64,000 bases of DNA from Gemmatimonadaceae bacterium (GTDB taxonomy: Bacteria; Gemmatimonadota; Gemmatimonadetes; Gemmatimonadales; Gemmatimonadaceae), in NCBI GenBank assembly GCA_035533755.1, contig DATLTC010000060.1, forward strand, positions 1 to 64,000. The letters run 5' to 3'. Position numbers and translations under genes: made by a program. Positions 1-8,065 of the stretch are shown one piece after another (within the stretch, counting starts at the first letter, position 1; the number at the start of each line of letters is the position of its first letter). The notes under the pieces are model-generated. The model was not told where the DNA came from and made no database searches. It worked only from the letters and a program-made list of their open reading frames with translations.

Positions 1-624
1 TTTGCGGTGGCGCGGCTGCGGCGCGACGCGCCGCCCGAGTTGGCGGAGACGGTGGAGGTGCTGGCCACCGAGACGGCGCGGCTCGAGGCGCTGGCCAAGA
101 ATTTCTCGCAGTTCGGCAAGCTGCCCGAGGGGCCGCGCGCCGCGGTGGATCTGGGCGATCTGGTCCGTTATACCGCGCGGGCCTCGGTGCCCGAATCGGT
201 GGCGCTGGCGATCGAGGTGCAGGACGGGGTTCCGATGGTGTGGGGGCACCACGATGCGCTGGCCCGCGCGTTCAGCAACGTGGTGCTGAACGCGGTGGAA
301 GCGTGCGGCGGGACGGGCGCGATCACCGTGCGCGTGCAGCGCGCGACGTGCGGTGGCCGCGACGCGGTGGCGCTGGAGGTCCACGACACGGGGCCGGGGA
401 TCGCCCCCGACCGGTTAGCGCGGGTGTGGGAACCGTACGTTACGTACAAGGCGGGCGGCACCGGGCTGGGGATGGCGATTGCGCGCCAGACCGTGCTCGC
501 CCACGATGGAGAGGTGTTTGCCGAGAGCACGCCGGACGCCGGCACGACGATCCGGTTCGTGATCCCGGTGGGCACGGAGACCGGCACCACGCCCGAAGGC
601 GCCGGAGCGTCACCTCACTCATGA
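1..624 (+). CDS. Sensor histidine kinase, C-terminal part (cut by window edge)
   Basis: The frame is open at base 1, so the N-terminus and the phospho-accepting H box lie outside the window. What remains is the second DHp helix followed by a complete HATPase_c domain. Counting from the GTG at 7, the N box NVVLNAVEA is at residues 91-99, the G1 box DTGPGIAPD at about 127-135, and the G2 box GGTGLGMAIARQ at about 150-161. The protein should autophosphorylate on the missing histidine and pass the phosphate to a response regulator. The NtrC-type regulator three genes downstream is the obvious partner. The input signal cannot be judged because the sensor part is missing. Confidence 0.93.
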   Translation, partial: FAVARLRRDAPPELAETVEVLATETARLEALAKNFSQFGKLPEGPRAAVDLGDLVRYTARASVPESVALAIEVQDGVPMVWGHHDALARAFSNVVLNAVEACGGTGAITVRVQRATCGGRDAVALEVHDTGPGIAPDRLARVWEPYVTYKAGGTGLGMAIARQTVLAHDGEVFAESTPDAGTTIRFVIPVGTETGTTPEGAGASPHS

Positions 625-646
625 GACACGCAAGGAGCGCGGCACG

Positions 647-931
647 ATGAACGGTCAGGAAATGATAGTGGCGGTGACGTCCCTGGGGCTCGTGGCGTAC
701 TTCGTGCGCTCCGTCACCGGACTGATCGGCCGCAAGATCGACGCCCATCAGCGCGGGGCGCTGCATCCCGACACCGACCAGCGCATGGCGCGCATCGAGC
801 AGGCGGTGGACGCGATCGCGCTCGAAGTGGAACGCATCTCCGAAGGCCAACGGTTCACCACGCGATTGCTGGCCGAACGCGCCTCCGTGGCGCCGCCCCT
901 GCCCTCCTCCAAACCGCCGGTGCAATCATGA
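647..931 (+). CDS. Small membrane-anchored coiled-coil protein, copy 1
   Basis: A 94-residue protein with a hydrophobic N-terminal segment (about residues 5-25), then a basic stretch, then a predicted amphipathic helix containing RIEQAVDAIALEVERISEGQ (about residues 47-66) and a Pro-rich tail. I do not recognise a named family. The helix is closely similar to one in the next gene, so the two are tandem paralogues. Its stop overlaps the next start (ATGA, 928-931), implying translational coupling. Lying between a histidine kinase and its likely regulator, it may be an accessory membrane or scaffold component of that system; this is inference from position only. Confidence 0.75.
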   Translation: MNGQEMIVAVTSLGLVAYFVRSVTGLIGRKIDAHQRGALHPDTDQRMARIEQAVDAIALEVERISEGQRFTTRLLAERASVAPPLPSSKPPVQS

Positions 932-1254
932 ACACGCCCTTTCTGCTCCAGCAGATCATCATCCCGAGCGGCATTCCCAGCGACGTCGTGCCGATCGTCG
1001 GGATCGTGTTCGGCACGATCATGATCATGGTGCTCGGCACGCCGATCATCCGGGCGATCATCCGGGCCGTGGAGCGGCGCGCCGCGCCGCCCGCGGTGCC
1101 CTCCGACCTCAACGCGCGGCTCGAACGCATCGAGCAGACGGTGGATTCGATCGCCATCGAGATGGAGCGCGTGTCCGAAGCGCAGCGCTTCCTGACGCGG
1201 CTGCAGACCGAGCAGCGCGCGATCGGCAGCGTGCTGCCGCAGCCGCCCCGCTGA
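928..1254 (+). CDS. Small membrane-anchored coiled-coil protein, copy 2
   Basis: A 108-residue protein with a hydrophobic segment at about residues 20-42 (PIVGIVFGTIMIMVLGTPII) and a charged helix with RIEQTVDSIAIEMERVSEAQ (about residues 71-90). That helix matches the preceding gene almost position for position, while the membrane segments differ in sequence. The start codon overlaps the upstream stop. It ends 22 bases before the response regulator gene. Function is unknown. The paired paralogues could form a hetero-oligomer in the inner membrane, but nothing in the sequence proves this. Confidence 0.77.
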   Translation: MNTPFLLQQIIIPSGIPSDVVPIVGIVFGTIMIMVLGTPIIRAIIRAVERRAAPPAVPSDLNARLERIEQTVDSIAIEMERVSEAQRFLTRLQTEQRAIGSVLPQPPR

Positions 1255-1276
1255 CCGTCGCCCGCCCAGCGCGCCC

Positions 1277-2653
1277 ATGTCCACCGTCCTGATCATCGAC
1301 GACGAGCCCAACATCCGCCGGATGGTGGGGGCGTTGCTCGCCGCCGAAGGGTTCGAGGTGCGCGACGCGGCCGACGGGGCCACGGGGATCGCCCAGGCGA
1401 TGGAGTTCGAGCCCGATGCCGTGCTGCTCGATCTGATGATGCCGGGCGAGCTGGACGGGATGGCCGCGCTCAACAGGCTCCGCGAAGTGGCGCCCGACAC
1501 GCCGGTGGTGATGATGAGCGGCAAGGCGGGGCTGAGCGACGCCGTGAAGGCCACCAAGCTCGGCGCCTTCAACTTCCTGGAAAAGCCGCTGAGTCCGGAG
1601 AGCGTGCTGCTGGCGCTGTCGTCGGCCATCGAACTGCGCCGGGCGCGACGGGAAGCCAAGGCGCTGCGGGCGGAGGTGGGGCTGGGCGGCGAGATGGTGG
1701 GACGCAGCCCGGCCATGGAGAAGGTGCGGGAGATGATCGCGCGGGTGGCGGCGACGGACGCCCGGGTGCTGATCACCGGCGAATCGGGCACCGGCAAGGA
1801 GCTGGTGGCGGCAGCCATCCACAACGCCAGCGAGCGGCGCGACCGGCCGTTCGTGCGCGTGAACTGCGCCGCCATTCCGCGCGATCTCGTGGAGAGCGAG
1901 ATGTTCGGCCACGAGAAGGGGGCGTTCACCGGGGCGTCGGAACGCCGCATCGGACGGTTCGAGCTGGCGCACACGGGCACGCTGCTGCTCGACGAGGTGG
2001 GCGATCTCGGGCAGGAGGCGCAGGCCAAGCTACTCCGCGCCATCGAGGCCAAGGAGATCGAGCGGGTGGGTGGCGGGAAGCCGATCCGGGTGGACGTCCG
2101 GATCCTCGCCGCCACCAACAAGGATCTGGCGCGGGCCGTGAGCGAGGGCGCGTTCCGCGAGGACCTGCTGTTCCGGCTCAACGTGATTCCGCTGCACGTG
2201 CCGCCGCTGCGCGAGCGGCCGGACGACATCCCGCCGCTCGTGGCCCACTTCTCGGCGCTGCACCGCGTGCGCACCGGCCACCCGGCGCCGCGGTGGACCG
2301 ACGATGCCCTCACGCTGCTCACGCGGTACCGGTGGCCGGGCAACGTGCGCGAGTTGGCCAACGTGGTCGAGCGCCTGGCCATCCTCCACGCGGGGCACGA
2401 CGTGACCACCGACGACGTGCAGGGCGTGATCGCGATCGGCGACGGCGCGGCCGCGGCGCCGGCGTTCCCCGACGCGTCCAAGCTCACGCAGCCGCTGAGC
2501 GACACGCTGGACGACTATGAGCGGATGCTCATTTCGCGCGCCCTGTCGGTGGCCGGCGGGAACGTGGCCGAGGCGGCGCGTCGTCTGCAGACCGACCGGC
2601 CGAACCTGTACCGCCGCATGCGCCGGCTCGGGATCGGCAATGGCGGGGATTGA
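1277..2653 (+). CDS. NtrC-family sigma54-dependent response regulator
   Basis: A 458-residue activator with the full three-domain layout. The receiver has the acidic pair D8-D9, phospho-acceptor D52 and K103. The AAA+ domain has Walker A GESGTGKE at 168-175, the sigma54-contacting loop GAFTGA at 215-220 and Walker B LLLDE at 236-240, with later arginine-rich sensor segments (FREDLLFRLNVIPL, WPGNVREL). A Fis-type helix-turn-helix lies at the C-terminus (VAEAARRLQTDRPNLYRRMRRL). Phosphorylation should drive oligomerisation and ATP-dependent opening of RNA polymerase-sigma54 promoters. The partner is probably the kinase at the left edge. Targets are unknown; the outer-membrane protein just downstream is a candidate. 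Confidence 0.95.
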   Translation: MSTVLIIDDEPNIRRMVGALLAAEGFEVRDAADGATGIAQAMEFEPDAVLLDLMMPGELDGMAALNRLREVAPDTPVVMMSGKAGLSDAVKATKLGAFNFLEKPLSPESVLLALSSAIELRRARREAKALRAEVGLGGEMVGRSPAMEKVREMIARVAATDARVLITGESGTGKELVAAAIHNASERRDRPFVRVNCAAIPRDLVESEMFGHEKGAFTGASERRIGRFELAHTGTLLLDEVGDLGQEAQAKLLRAIEAKEIERVGGGKPIRVDVRILAATNKDLARAVSEGAFREDLLFRLNVIPLHVPPLRERPDDIPPLVAHFSALHRVRTGHPAPRWTDDALTLLTRYRWPGNVRELANVVERLAILHAGHDVTTDDVQGVIAIGDGAAAAPAFPDASKLTQPLSDTLDDYERMLISRALSVAGGNVAEAARRLQTDRPNLYRRMRRLGIGNGGD

Positions 2654-2686
2654 CGTGCGAGCGACTCAGGCCCTGAGGGGATGCAC

Positions 2687-4396
2687 ATGCGACGCATGAT
2701 GTTCACGCTGGCGCTGGTGATCACCCCGCTGGCGCTCGCCGCGCAGCAGCGCGACACGACGCTCGCCGGACATTCGCTGCCGCGCGACGTGGCGCGGGAG
2801 GCGGTCCGGCTGTTCAATGGCGCCGCCACCCTGCGCACCACGGGGCCCATGGACATCGCCGAGGGTCGCGAGATCCACGGCGACGTGGCCGTGCTCAACG
2901 GCCCGCTGACGATCGCCGGGCACGTCACCGGGCGGGTGCTGGCCATCGACGGCGACGTCACGCTGCTGCCCACGGCGCGCATCGACGGCGACCTGCTGGT
3001 GGTGGGCGGCGAGGTGGACGGGCGCGATCGCGCCTACGTGGGGGGCGAGATCCGGGTATACCACAGCCGGCTGCGGTACACGCAGGCCGGCGACCGCATC
3101 GCCGCCGCGGAGCCCGACTCGGGGCGCGAGGAGCCCTGGTGGCGGCGGTTCGAGCACCGCCGCGACGAGAGTGGGAGCTCGTTCCTGGTGGCGAGCGCGG
3201 GCGCGTACAATCGCGTGGAGGGACTGCCGATCAATCTCGGCCCGCAGATGTTCCGCGACTTCAGCAAGGGGAGCGCCCGCCTCGACGCATACGCGGTGGT
3301 GCGGACGGCGAGCAGCTTCCGCGCCGGCAGCAACGACGTGGGCCACAATCTGACCGGCACGCTGCGCCTGGGACCCGGCAACGGGTTCCTGGTGGGCGCC
3401 GGCGTGTACGACGTGGTGGAGCCGGTGGAGTCGTGGGGGCTCTCCAATCTGGAGGTGGGCCTGGCCTCGGCCCTGTTCCGGCGCGACTACCGCGATTATT
3501 TCCAGCGCCACGGCGGCAACGTGCGGGCCGGCGTGTACGCGCGCGACAACACGACATTCACCATCTCGTATGCCGACGAGCACTGGACGCCGCGAGCGGC
3601 GAACAATGCGTGGACGCTGTTCCGGTCGGGCTCCCCGTGGCGGCCGAATCCGGCGATGGACGCCGCGCACTTCCACCTGCTGAACGCCACGTTGCACGTG
3701 GATACGCGCACCGATGAAGCCAATCCGTGGGCGGGGTGGTACGTGATGGCCGACCTCGAGCGGGGGCGCGGCCACATCGATGCCCTGGGGGCCACGGGGG
3801 TGGCGCGGGCGTATCCGGCCGGCCGGCCGGTGACCTACGAGCGCGGGTTCCTCGACCTGCGGCGCTACAACCGCATCTCGCGCCACGCCCAACTCAATCT
3901 GCGTCTGGTGACCGGCGGCTGGCTGGGCGGCGACCCGCTGCCGCTGGAGCGACGGCTGTCGGTGGACGGCTACGGATCGCTGCCCGGGTTCGAGTTCCGC
4001 ACCGGGCGCGCCGGCGAGGACGTGAGCACGTGCAGCGTGGGCGCGATCCCGCCCGGGTATCCGGCGCAATGCGACCGGATCGCGCTCGGGCAGGTGGAAT
4101 ACCGCAGCGATCTGCACGTGCCACTGTTCAACTGGGACGATGACAGCTGGGTGCGGCCGCACTTCACGGCCGACGGGACGTGGGTGGTGTTCCTCGACGC
4201 CGGACGGGGGTGGCTGGTGGGCAACCCGGGGCCGCCGATGACCTACACGAGCGGCGGGATGCCGCCGTTGGGATCGTTCCGCAGCGACCTCGGCGTGGGT
4301 CTGGATTTCGACGTGCTGGGCATCTACCTGGCCAAGCCGCTGTCGTCACCGCAGCTGCCGATGCGGCTGTTCCTCAGTCTCCAGCACCGCTTCTAA
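2687..4396 (+). CDS. Outer-membrane beta-barrel with bactofilin-like N-terminal repeats
   Basis: An ATG occurs at 2681, but the GAGGGG ribosome-binding sequence abuts it; the ATG at 2687 has proper spacing and is preferred (569 residues). A signal peptide (MRRMMFTLALVITPLALA) ends before AQQ. Residues about 65-125 form short hydrophobic turns with recurring Gly-Asp (HGDVAVLNGPLTIAGHVTG, IDGDVTLLPTARIDGDLLVV), resembling the right-handed beta-helix of polymer-forming (bactofilin-type) domains. The remaining ~400 residues are rich in Trp/Tyr/Arg and alternating strands, ending LSLQHRF with a terminal Phe typical of BAM substrates. Probably a periplasm-to-outer-membrane protein of unknown role. 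The domain combination is unusual. Confidence 0.8.
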   Translation: MRRMMFTLALVITPLALAAQQRDTTLAGHSLPRDVAREAVRLFNGAATLRTTGPMDIAEGREIHGDVAVLNGPLTIAGHVTGRVLAIDGDVTLLPTARIDGDLLVVGGEVDGRDRAYVGGEIRVYHSRLRYTQAGDRIAAAEPDSGREEPWWRRFEHRRDESGSSFLVASAGAYNRVEGLPINLGPQMFRDFSKGSARLDAYAVVRTASSFRAGSNDVGHNLTGTLRLGPGNGFLVGAGVYDVVEPVESWGLSNLEVGLASALFRRDYRDYFQRHGGNVRAGVYARDNTTFTISYADEHWTPRAANNAWTLFRSGSPWRPNPAMDAAHFHLLNATLHVDTRTDEANPWAGWYVMADLERGRGHIDALGATGVARAYPAGRPVTYERGFLDLRRYNRISRHAQLNLRLVTGGWLGGDPLPLERRLSVDGYGSLPGFEFRTGRAGEDVSTCSVGAIPPGYPAQCDRIALGQVEYRSDLHVPLFNWDDDSWVRPHFTADGTWVVFLDAGRGWLVGNPGPPMTYTSGGMPPLGSFRSDLGVGLDFDVLGIYLAKPLSSPQLPMRLFLSLQHRF

Positions 4397-4399
4397 GAC

Positions 4400-5053
4400 G
4401 TGCGCTCCGCAATCCGGATCCTCCTCGGCCTGACGCTGCTCGCGGCGCCCCTCAGGGCGCAGCGCGGCGCCCAGTTACACGTGCAGCTGGCCACGGCGGG
4501 GAGCGCGGAGCGCGAGCCCGGCGTGTCGGTGTCGGGCGTGCTGGACGACGCGCAGCTCCGCGAGCTGATGCGGAACGGATTTCCGGTGGCGCTCCACTTT
4601 CGCCTCGAACTGTGGCGCATCGGCGGCGTGTTCAACGAACTCGAACGCTCCACCAAGTGGGACGTGCTGGTGCAGTACGACCCGGCGCCGTACCGCAAGG
4701 CGTACCGGGTGGTGCGGCGCGCCAACAACCAGACCGAGGATTTCGGCTCGCTCCCGACGCTCGATGCCACCGACGCCCTGCTGGCGCAGCCCTATCGCGT
4801 GGCGTTGCTGCCGGGGCATGCCGGCGCCCGGTACTACTACAACGCCGTGCTCGAGGTGGAATCGCTGAGCGCCAACGACCTGAGCGAACTGCAGCGGTGG
4901 CTGCACGGCGACCTGGGGCCGGCGGTACGGGGCAAGGGCAATCCGCTGTCGGCGCTCCGGAACGGCATCGGGCGGCTGCTGTCCCGCGTCCTCGGCGGGA
5001 CCAAGCGGAACTACGAAGCGACCTCACCCACGTTCGTCGCCGAGCCGCGGTAG
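4400..5053 (+). CDS. Secreted DUF4390-like protein
   Basis: A 217-residue protein starting with GTG three bases after the upstream stop. It has a signal peptide (RSAIRILLGLTLLAAPLRAQ), then a beta-rich region including RNGFPVALHFRLELWR and a predicted DVLVQYDPAPYRKAYRVVRR strand pair, ending in a basic tail. The layout recalls DUF4390 proteins, which in beta-proteobacteria sit beside NtrY-like kinases. Here the gene also belongs to a kinase-regulator cluster, which supports the assignment by context. The family match is from memory of its pattern. Biochemical function is unknown. Confidence 0.7.
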   Translation: MRSAIRILLGLTLLAAPLRAQRGAQLHVQLATAGSAEREPGVSVSGVLDDAQLRELMRNGFPVALHFRLELWRIGGVFNELERSTKWDVLVQYDPAPYRKAYRVVRRANNQTEDFGSLPTLDATDALLAQPYRVALLPGHAGARYYYNAVLEVESLSANDLSELQRWLHGDLGPAVRGKGNPLSALRNGIGRLLSRVLGGTKRNYEATSPTFVAEPR

Positions 5054-5070
5054 CGGCCGGCCGGGCGCGT

Positions 5071-5649
5071 TCACGCGTGCTCGACCTGGTGCTCGAGTCG
5101 TTCGAGCTGATGGAGCACGGCGTCGCCGTAGAAGGTGCGGATGTACCGCGCCTGGATCGGCGTGAGCTTGCGCACCGCCCAACTCAGGTGCACGAAGTGC
5201 GGCTCCAGCGGATGGGTGAGCGGATGCATGCCGATCTCCTCGGGCATGCGGTTTCCCTTGCGCGTGTTGCAGGGGCTGCAGGCGGCAACGACGTTGGTCC
5301 ACTCGTTGGTGCCGCCGCGCGACAGCGGAATGAGGTGGTCGCGGGTGAGCGATTCGCGGGGCTTGAGTTCGGTGACGTGGCGCCCGCAGTACTGGCACTT
5401 GTAGTGGTCGCGCGCGAACAGGAAGGTGTTGGTCACCTGGCGCCGGAAGCGCCGCGGCACGTGGATGAACTTGGTGAGGCGGATGACCACCGGGCGCGGC
5501 ATGGTGAGCCGTTCGGAGCGCACCATGCGGTCCTGCTCGGCTTCGACGATCTCCGCCTTGCCGTCGATCACCAGGCGCAGGGCCCGCTTGAGGGGCACCA
5601 TGGTGAGCGGTTCGAACGAAGCGTTCAGCGCCAGGCAGCCGACAATCAC
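5071..5649 (-). CDS. HNH endonuclease
   Basis: A 192-residue protein with a GTG start preceded by AGGAGG five bases upstream. Two zinc knuckles frame the HNH core: CQYCG at about 85-88, and CSPCN about 40 residues later. Between them lie the RDHLIPLSRGGTNEWTNVVAAC residues of the HNH fold, with DH as catalytic/metal residues and N as the structural Asn. The N-terminal half (ALNASFEPLTMVPLKRAL) is typical of the stand-alone HNH family widespread on bacterial chromosomes. No recombinase, methylase or immunity partner is adjacent, so a restriction or toxin role is not supported. It lies 49 bases downstream of ilvE on the same strand. Confidence 0.9.
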   Translation of the reverse strand: MIVGCLALNASFEPLTMVPLKRALRLVIDGKAEIVEAEQDRMVRSERLTMPRPVVIRLTKFIHVPRRFRRQVTNTFLFARDHYKCQYCGRHVTELKPRESLTRDHLIPLSRGGTNEWTNVVAACSPCNTRKGNRMPEEIGMHPLTHPLEPHFVHLSWAVRKLTPIQARYIRTFYGDAVLHQLERLEHQVEHA

Positions 5650-5698
5650 ACGCGCCTCCTGCTGGTGGCACGCGGGGTCGCCTGACGCCGCCTACTAC

Positions 5699-6652
5699 TC
5701 ATCGACCCGCCCCGACCGGTTCGGGAATCGGCGTGAGCCATCCATGCCGGTCCTCGATGGTCCCGTGGGAAATGCCGAGGTATTCCTTCTGGATGGCCGC
5801 CGTGATCGGGCCGCGTTTTCCGTCGCCCACCGGCATGCGGTCGACGCTGCGAATAGGCGTGATCTCCACCGCCGTGCCGCAGAAGAACAGTTCGTCGGCG
5901 ATGTACAGGAATTCGCGCGGCATGAGCTCCTCGCGCACCTCGAGACCGAAATCAGCGGCGATGTCCATGACGGTGTCGCGGGTGATGCCCGGCAGGATGC
6001 CGGCGCTCACCGGCGCCGTGTACAGCACGCCGTCGCGCACGACGAACAGATTCTCGCCGCTACCCTCGGACACGAACCCGGACGAATCGAGCATGATGCC
6101 CTCGGCGTAGCCGTCCGCCTTGGCTTCCATCTTGGCGAGCTGCGAGTTCAGGTAGTTGCCGCCGGCCTTGGCCATCGTGGGGAAGGTGTCGGGGGCGGCG
6201 CGCCGCCAGCTCGACACGCGCACGTCCACGCCGGCCTCGAGGGCATCCTGGCCCAGATACGCGCCCCATTCCCAGGCGAGCATGTACACCTCCACCGGCG
6301 CCGAGCCGGGCAGCACGCCCATCTGCTCGCCGGTGCGGATGACGACCGGGCGGAAGTAGCACTCCCTGAGGTCGTTGGCGGCGATGGTATCGAGGCAGCC
6401 CTGCACGAGCTCGTCCACCGAGAATCGGACCGGCATGCGGTAGATCTTGCAGGAGTCGAGCAGGCGCCGCATGTGCTCGCGGGCCCGGAACACCGCGCCG
6501 CCGGTGGGGGTCTCGTAGCACCGCATCCCCTCGAACAGGCTCGAGCCGTAATGGACGACGTGGCTGATCACGTGGATCGTCGCGTCCTCCCAGTTCACGA
6601 GTTGACCGTCGCGCCAGATCTTGGCCGTGCGACCGGTCTTCGGCTGCGCCAT
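5699..6652 (-). CDS. ilvE: Branched-chain amino acid aminotransferase
   Basis: A 317-residue fold-type IV PLP enzyme. The N-terminus shows VVHYGSSLFEGMRCYET, the PLP lysine is K162 in TMAKAGGNYLNSQ, and the cofactor loop EGSGENLFVVRDG and GILPGITRDT follow. FFCGTAVEITPIRSVD near the C-terminus is diagnostic of the IlvE subgroup. It should interconvert Leu, Ile and Val with their 2-oxo acids using glutamate, in the cytoplasm. An AAGGAG ribosome site lies nine bases before the ATG, and a possible -10 (TATCAT on the minus strand, 6684-6689) lies in the 75-base gap upstream, so it may be transcribed separately from the amidohydrolase gene. Confidence 0.96.
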   Translation of the reverse strand: MAQPKTGRTAKIWRDGQLVNWEDATIHVISHVVHYGSSLFEGMRCYETPTGGAVFRAREHMRRLLDSCKIYRMPVRFSVDELVQGCLDTIAANDLRECYFRPVVIRTGEQMGVLPGSAPVEVYMLAWEWGAYLGQDALEAGVDVRVSSWRRAAPDTFPTMAKAGGNYLNSQLAKMEAKADGYAEGIMLDSSGFVSEGSGENLFVVRDGVLYTAPVSAGILPGITRDTVMDIAADFGLEVREELMPREFLYIADELFFCGTAVEITPIRSVDRMPVGDGKRGPITAAIQKEYLGISHGTIEDRHGWLTPIPEPVGAGR

Positions 6653-6727
6653 GGGAATGCTCCTTGAGCCCTGAGTTCCCTCTATGATAAGCGGTGGACC
6701 GCGCCAGCCGCTAGCGGAACTCCGCCC

Positions 6728-8065
6728 CTACGCCCGGCCGGCGAGCCACTGCTGCAGGCGATCGGCGGTGAGCTGCACGCGCTGCGGGAGCCCGGCGTCG
6801 CGGTCCACGAGCGCCCCGTTCCGCACGAGCACGCGTCCGGCCACGGTCACCAGGCGGGCCGGCGTGCCGTGCAGCGCGAACAGCACGGCGCCCTCCACGT
6901 CGTGCACCGGGCCCGCCATCTCATCGAGCGGGAACGCGGCGAGATCGGCGGACTTGCCGGCCTCCAGCGACCCCACCTCGCGCTCCATCCCGAGCGCGCG
7001 CGCGCCGTCGATGGTGGCTAGCCGCAGCGCGCGCGCCGCCGTGACCGCGTCGTGCCGATGGACGCGCGCCCGTTGCTGCAGGGTGGCCAGCCACGCTTCG
7101 CCGAGAATATCCATCCGGTTATTGCTGGCCACGGAATCGGACCCGAGCCCGACGGCGATGCCGGCCTCCAGAAACTCGGTGAGCGGCGCCACCCCGTGGC
7201 CCAGCTTGGCGTTCGAGGCCGGACAGTGGACCACCGTGGAACCCGACGCGGCGATCGCATGCACATCGGTGGCGTCGGCGTGCACGCAGTGGATGAGCAG
7301 TGGCTGGGCATCGAGCACGCGGAGCCCGCGGAGCAGTTGGATGGGACTGCGCGCCCGCTCCTCGACGCGGATGCCCCGTTTGAGCAACGCGTCGGCGAAC
7401 TCGCCGCGCGCGTCGACGACGAGGCGCTGCTCGGCCTCGCTCTCCGCGATGTGGATCGCCATCGGCAGATCGGCCTGGATGGCGTACCGGGTCGTGGCCG
7501 AGAACAGGCGGTCGCTCACCGTGTACGGCGCGTGGGGCGAGACGCCCACGCGGACGAGCGAAGTCTGCCGCGCGCGCAGCGCGTCCACCCGACCTTTGAG
7601 TTCGGCCAGCGCTTCATCGCAGGCCACCGGCGCCGGCCCGAACACTTCCTGATACACGATGCCGCGCACGCCCCGCTCCAGCATCGCGTCGAACGCCACG
7701 CCCGATTCGCAGGTATCGGCGTACGTCGTGATCCCGGCGCGGAGGCCCTCATCGAGGCCAAGGCGGGCCGAGTCGAGCAGCATCTCGCGCGTGCAGACGT
7801 TGCGTCGTGCCGTGGTCAGGCGCAGGATCCACGACCGGAAGTCGAGATCCTCGAGAAAGCCGCGCATGGCGGTGAGCTCGAGGTGCGTGTGCGCATTGAT
7901 CAGCCCCGGCATCACCACGGAGGCGCCGAGTTCCACGTCCTCGCCGGGCGGCGCGCCGGCCCGCGGTCCCACGTAGGCGATGCGGTCGTGGGCCACGGCC
8001 ACCGTCCCGTTGCGGACGGCGGGCGTGGCGATGGGCAGCACCCAGGCGGCATGGTAGCGGATCAT
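6728..8065 (-). CDS. Amidohydrolase, MTA/SAH deaminase or aminofutalosine deaminase type
   Basis: A 445-residue metal-dependent deaminase of the TRZ/ATZ group. Metal ligands are visible in NAHTHLELT (H59, H61), HIAESEAE, HCVHAD and GLGSDSVASNN (catalytic Asp). The start at 8065 overlaps the upstream penicillin-binding protein stop (ATGA, 8062-8065); an upstream in-frame extension has no homology character. Close relatives deaminate S-adenosylhomocysteine/methylthioadenosine or, in the futalosine route to menaquinone, aminodeoxyfutalosine. The NAHTHLELT...RG...F.SWI pattern leans toward the aminofutalosine branch, but I cannot separate them without alignment. Confidence 0.88.
   Translation of the reverse strand: MIRYHAAWVLPIATPAVRNGTVAVAHDRIAYVGPRAGAPPGEDVELGASVVMPGLINAHTHLELTAMRGFLEDLDFRSWILRLTTARRNVCTREMLLDSARLGLDEGLRAGITTYADTCESGVAFDAMLERGVRGIVYQEVFGPAPVACDEALAELKGRVDALRARQTSLVRVGVSPHAPYTVSDRLFSATTRYAIQADLPMAIHIAESEAEQRLVVDARGEFADALLKRGIRVEERARSPIQLLRGLRVLDAQPLLIHCVHADATDVHAIAASGSTVVHCPASNAKLGHGVAPLTEFLEAGIAVGLGSDSVASNNRMDILGEAWLATLQQRARVHRHDAVTAARALRLATIDGARALGMEREVGSLEAGKSADLAAFPLDEMAGPVHDVEGAVLFALHGTPARLVTVAGRVLVRNGALVDRDAGLPQRVQLTADRLQQWLAGRA

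Noticed and set aside
748-2505. 585-residue minus frame opposite the NtrC-type regulator
   Set aside because: Ser/Arg-rich shadow without domains; the + strand regulator is complete.
5071-5649. HNH gene as part of a restriction or phage-defence system
   Set aside because: No methyltransferase, helicase, immunity or toxin gene is adjacent; neighbours are amino-acid metabolism genes.
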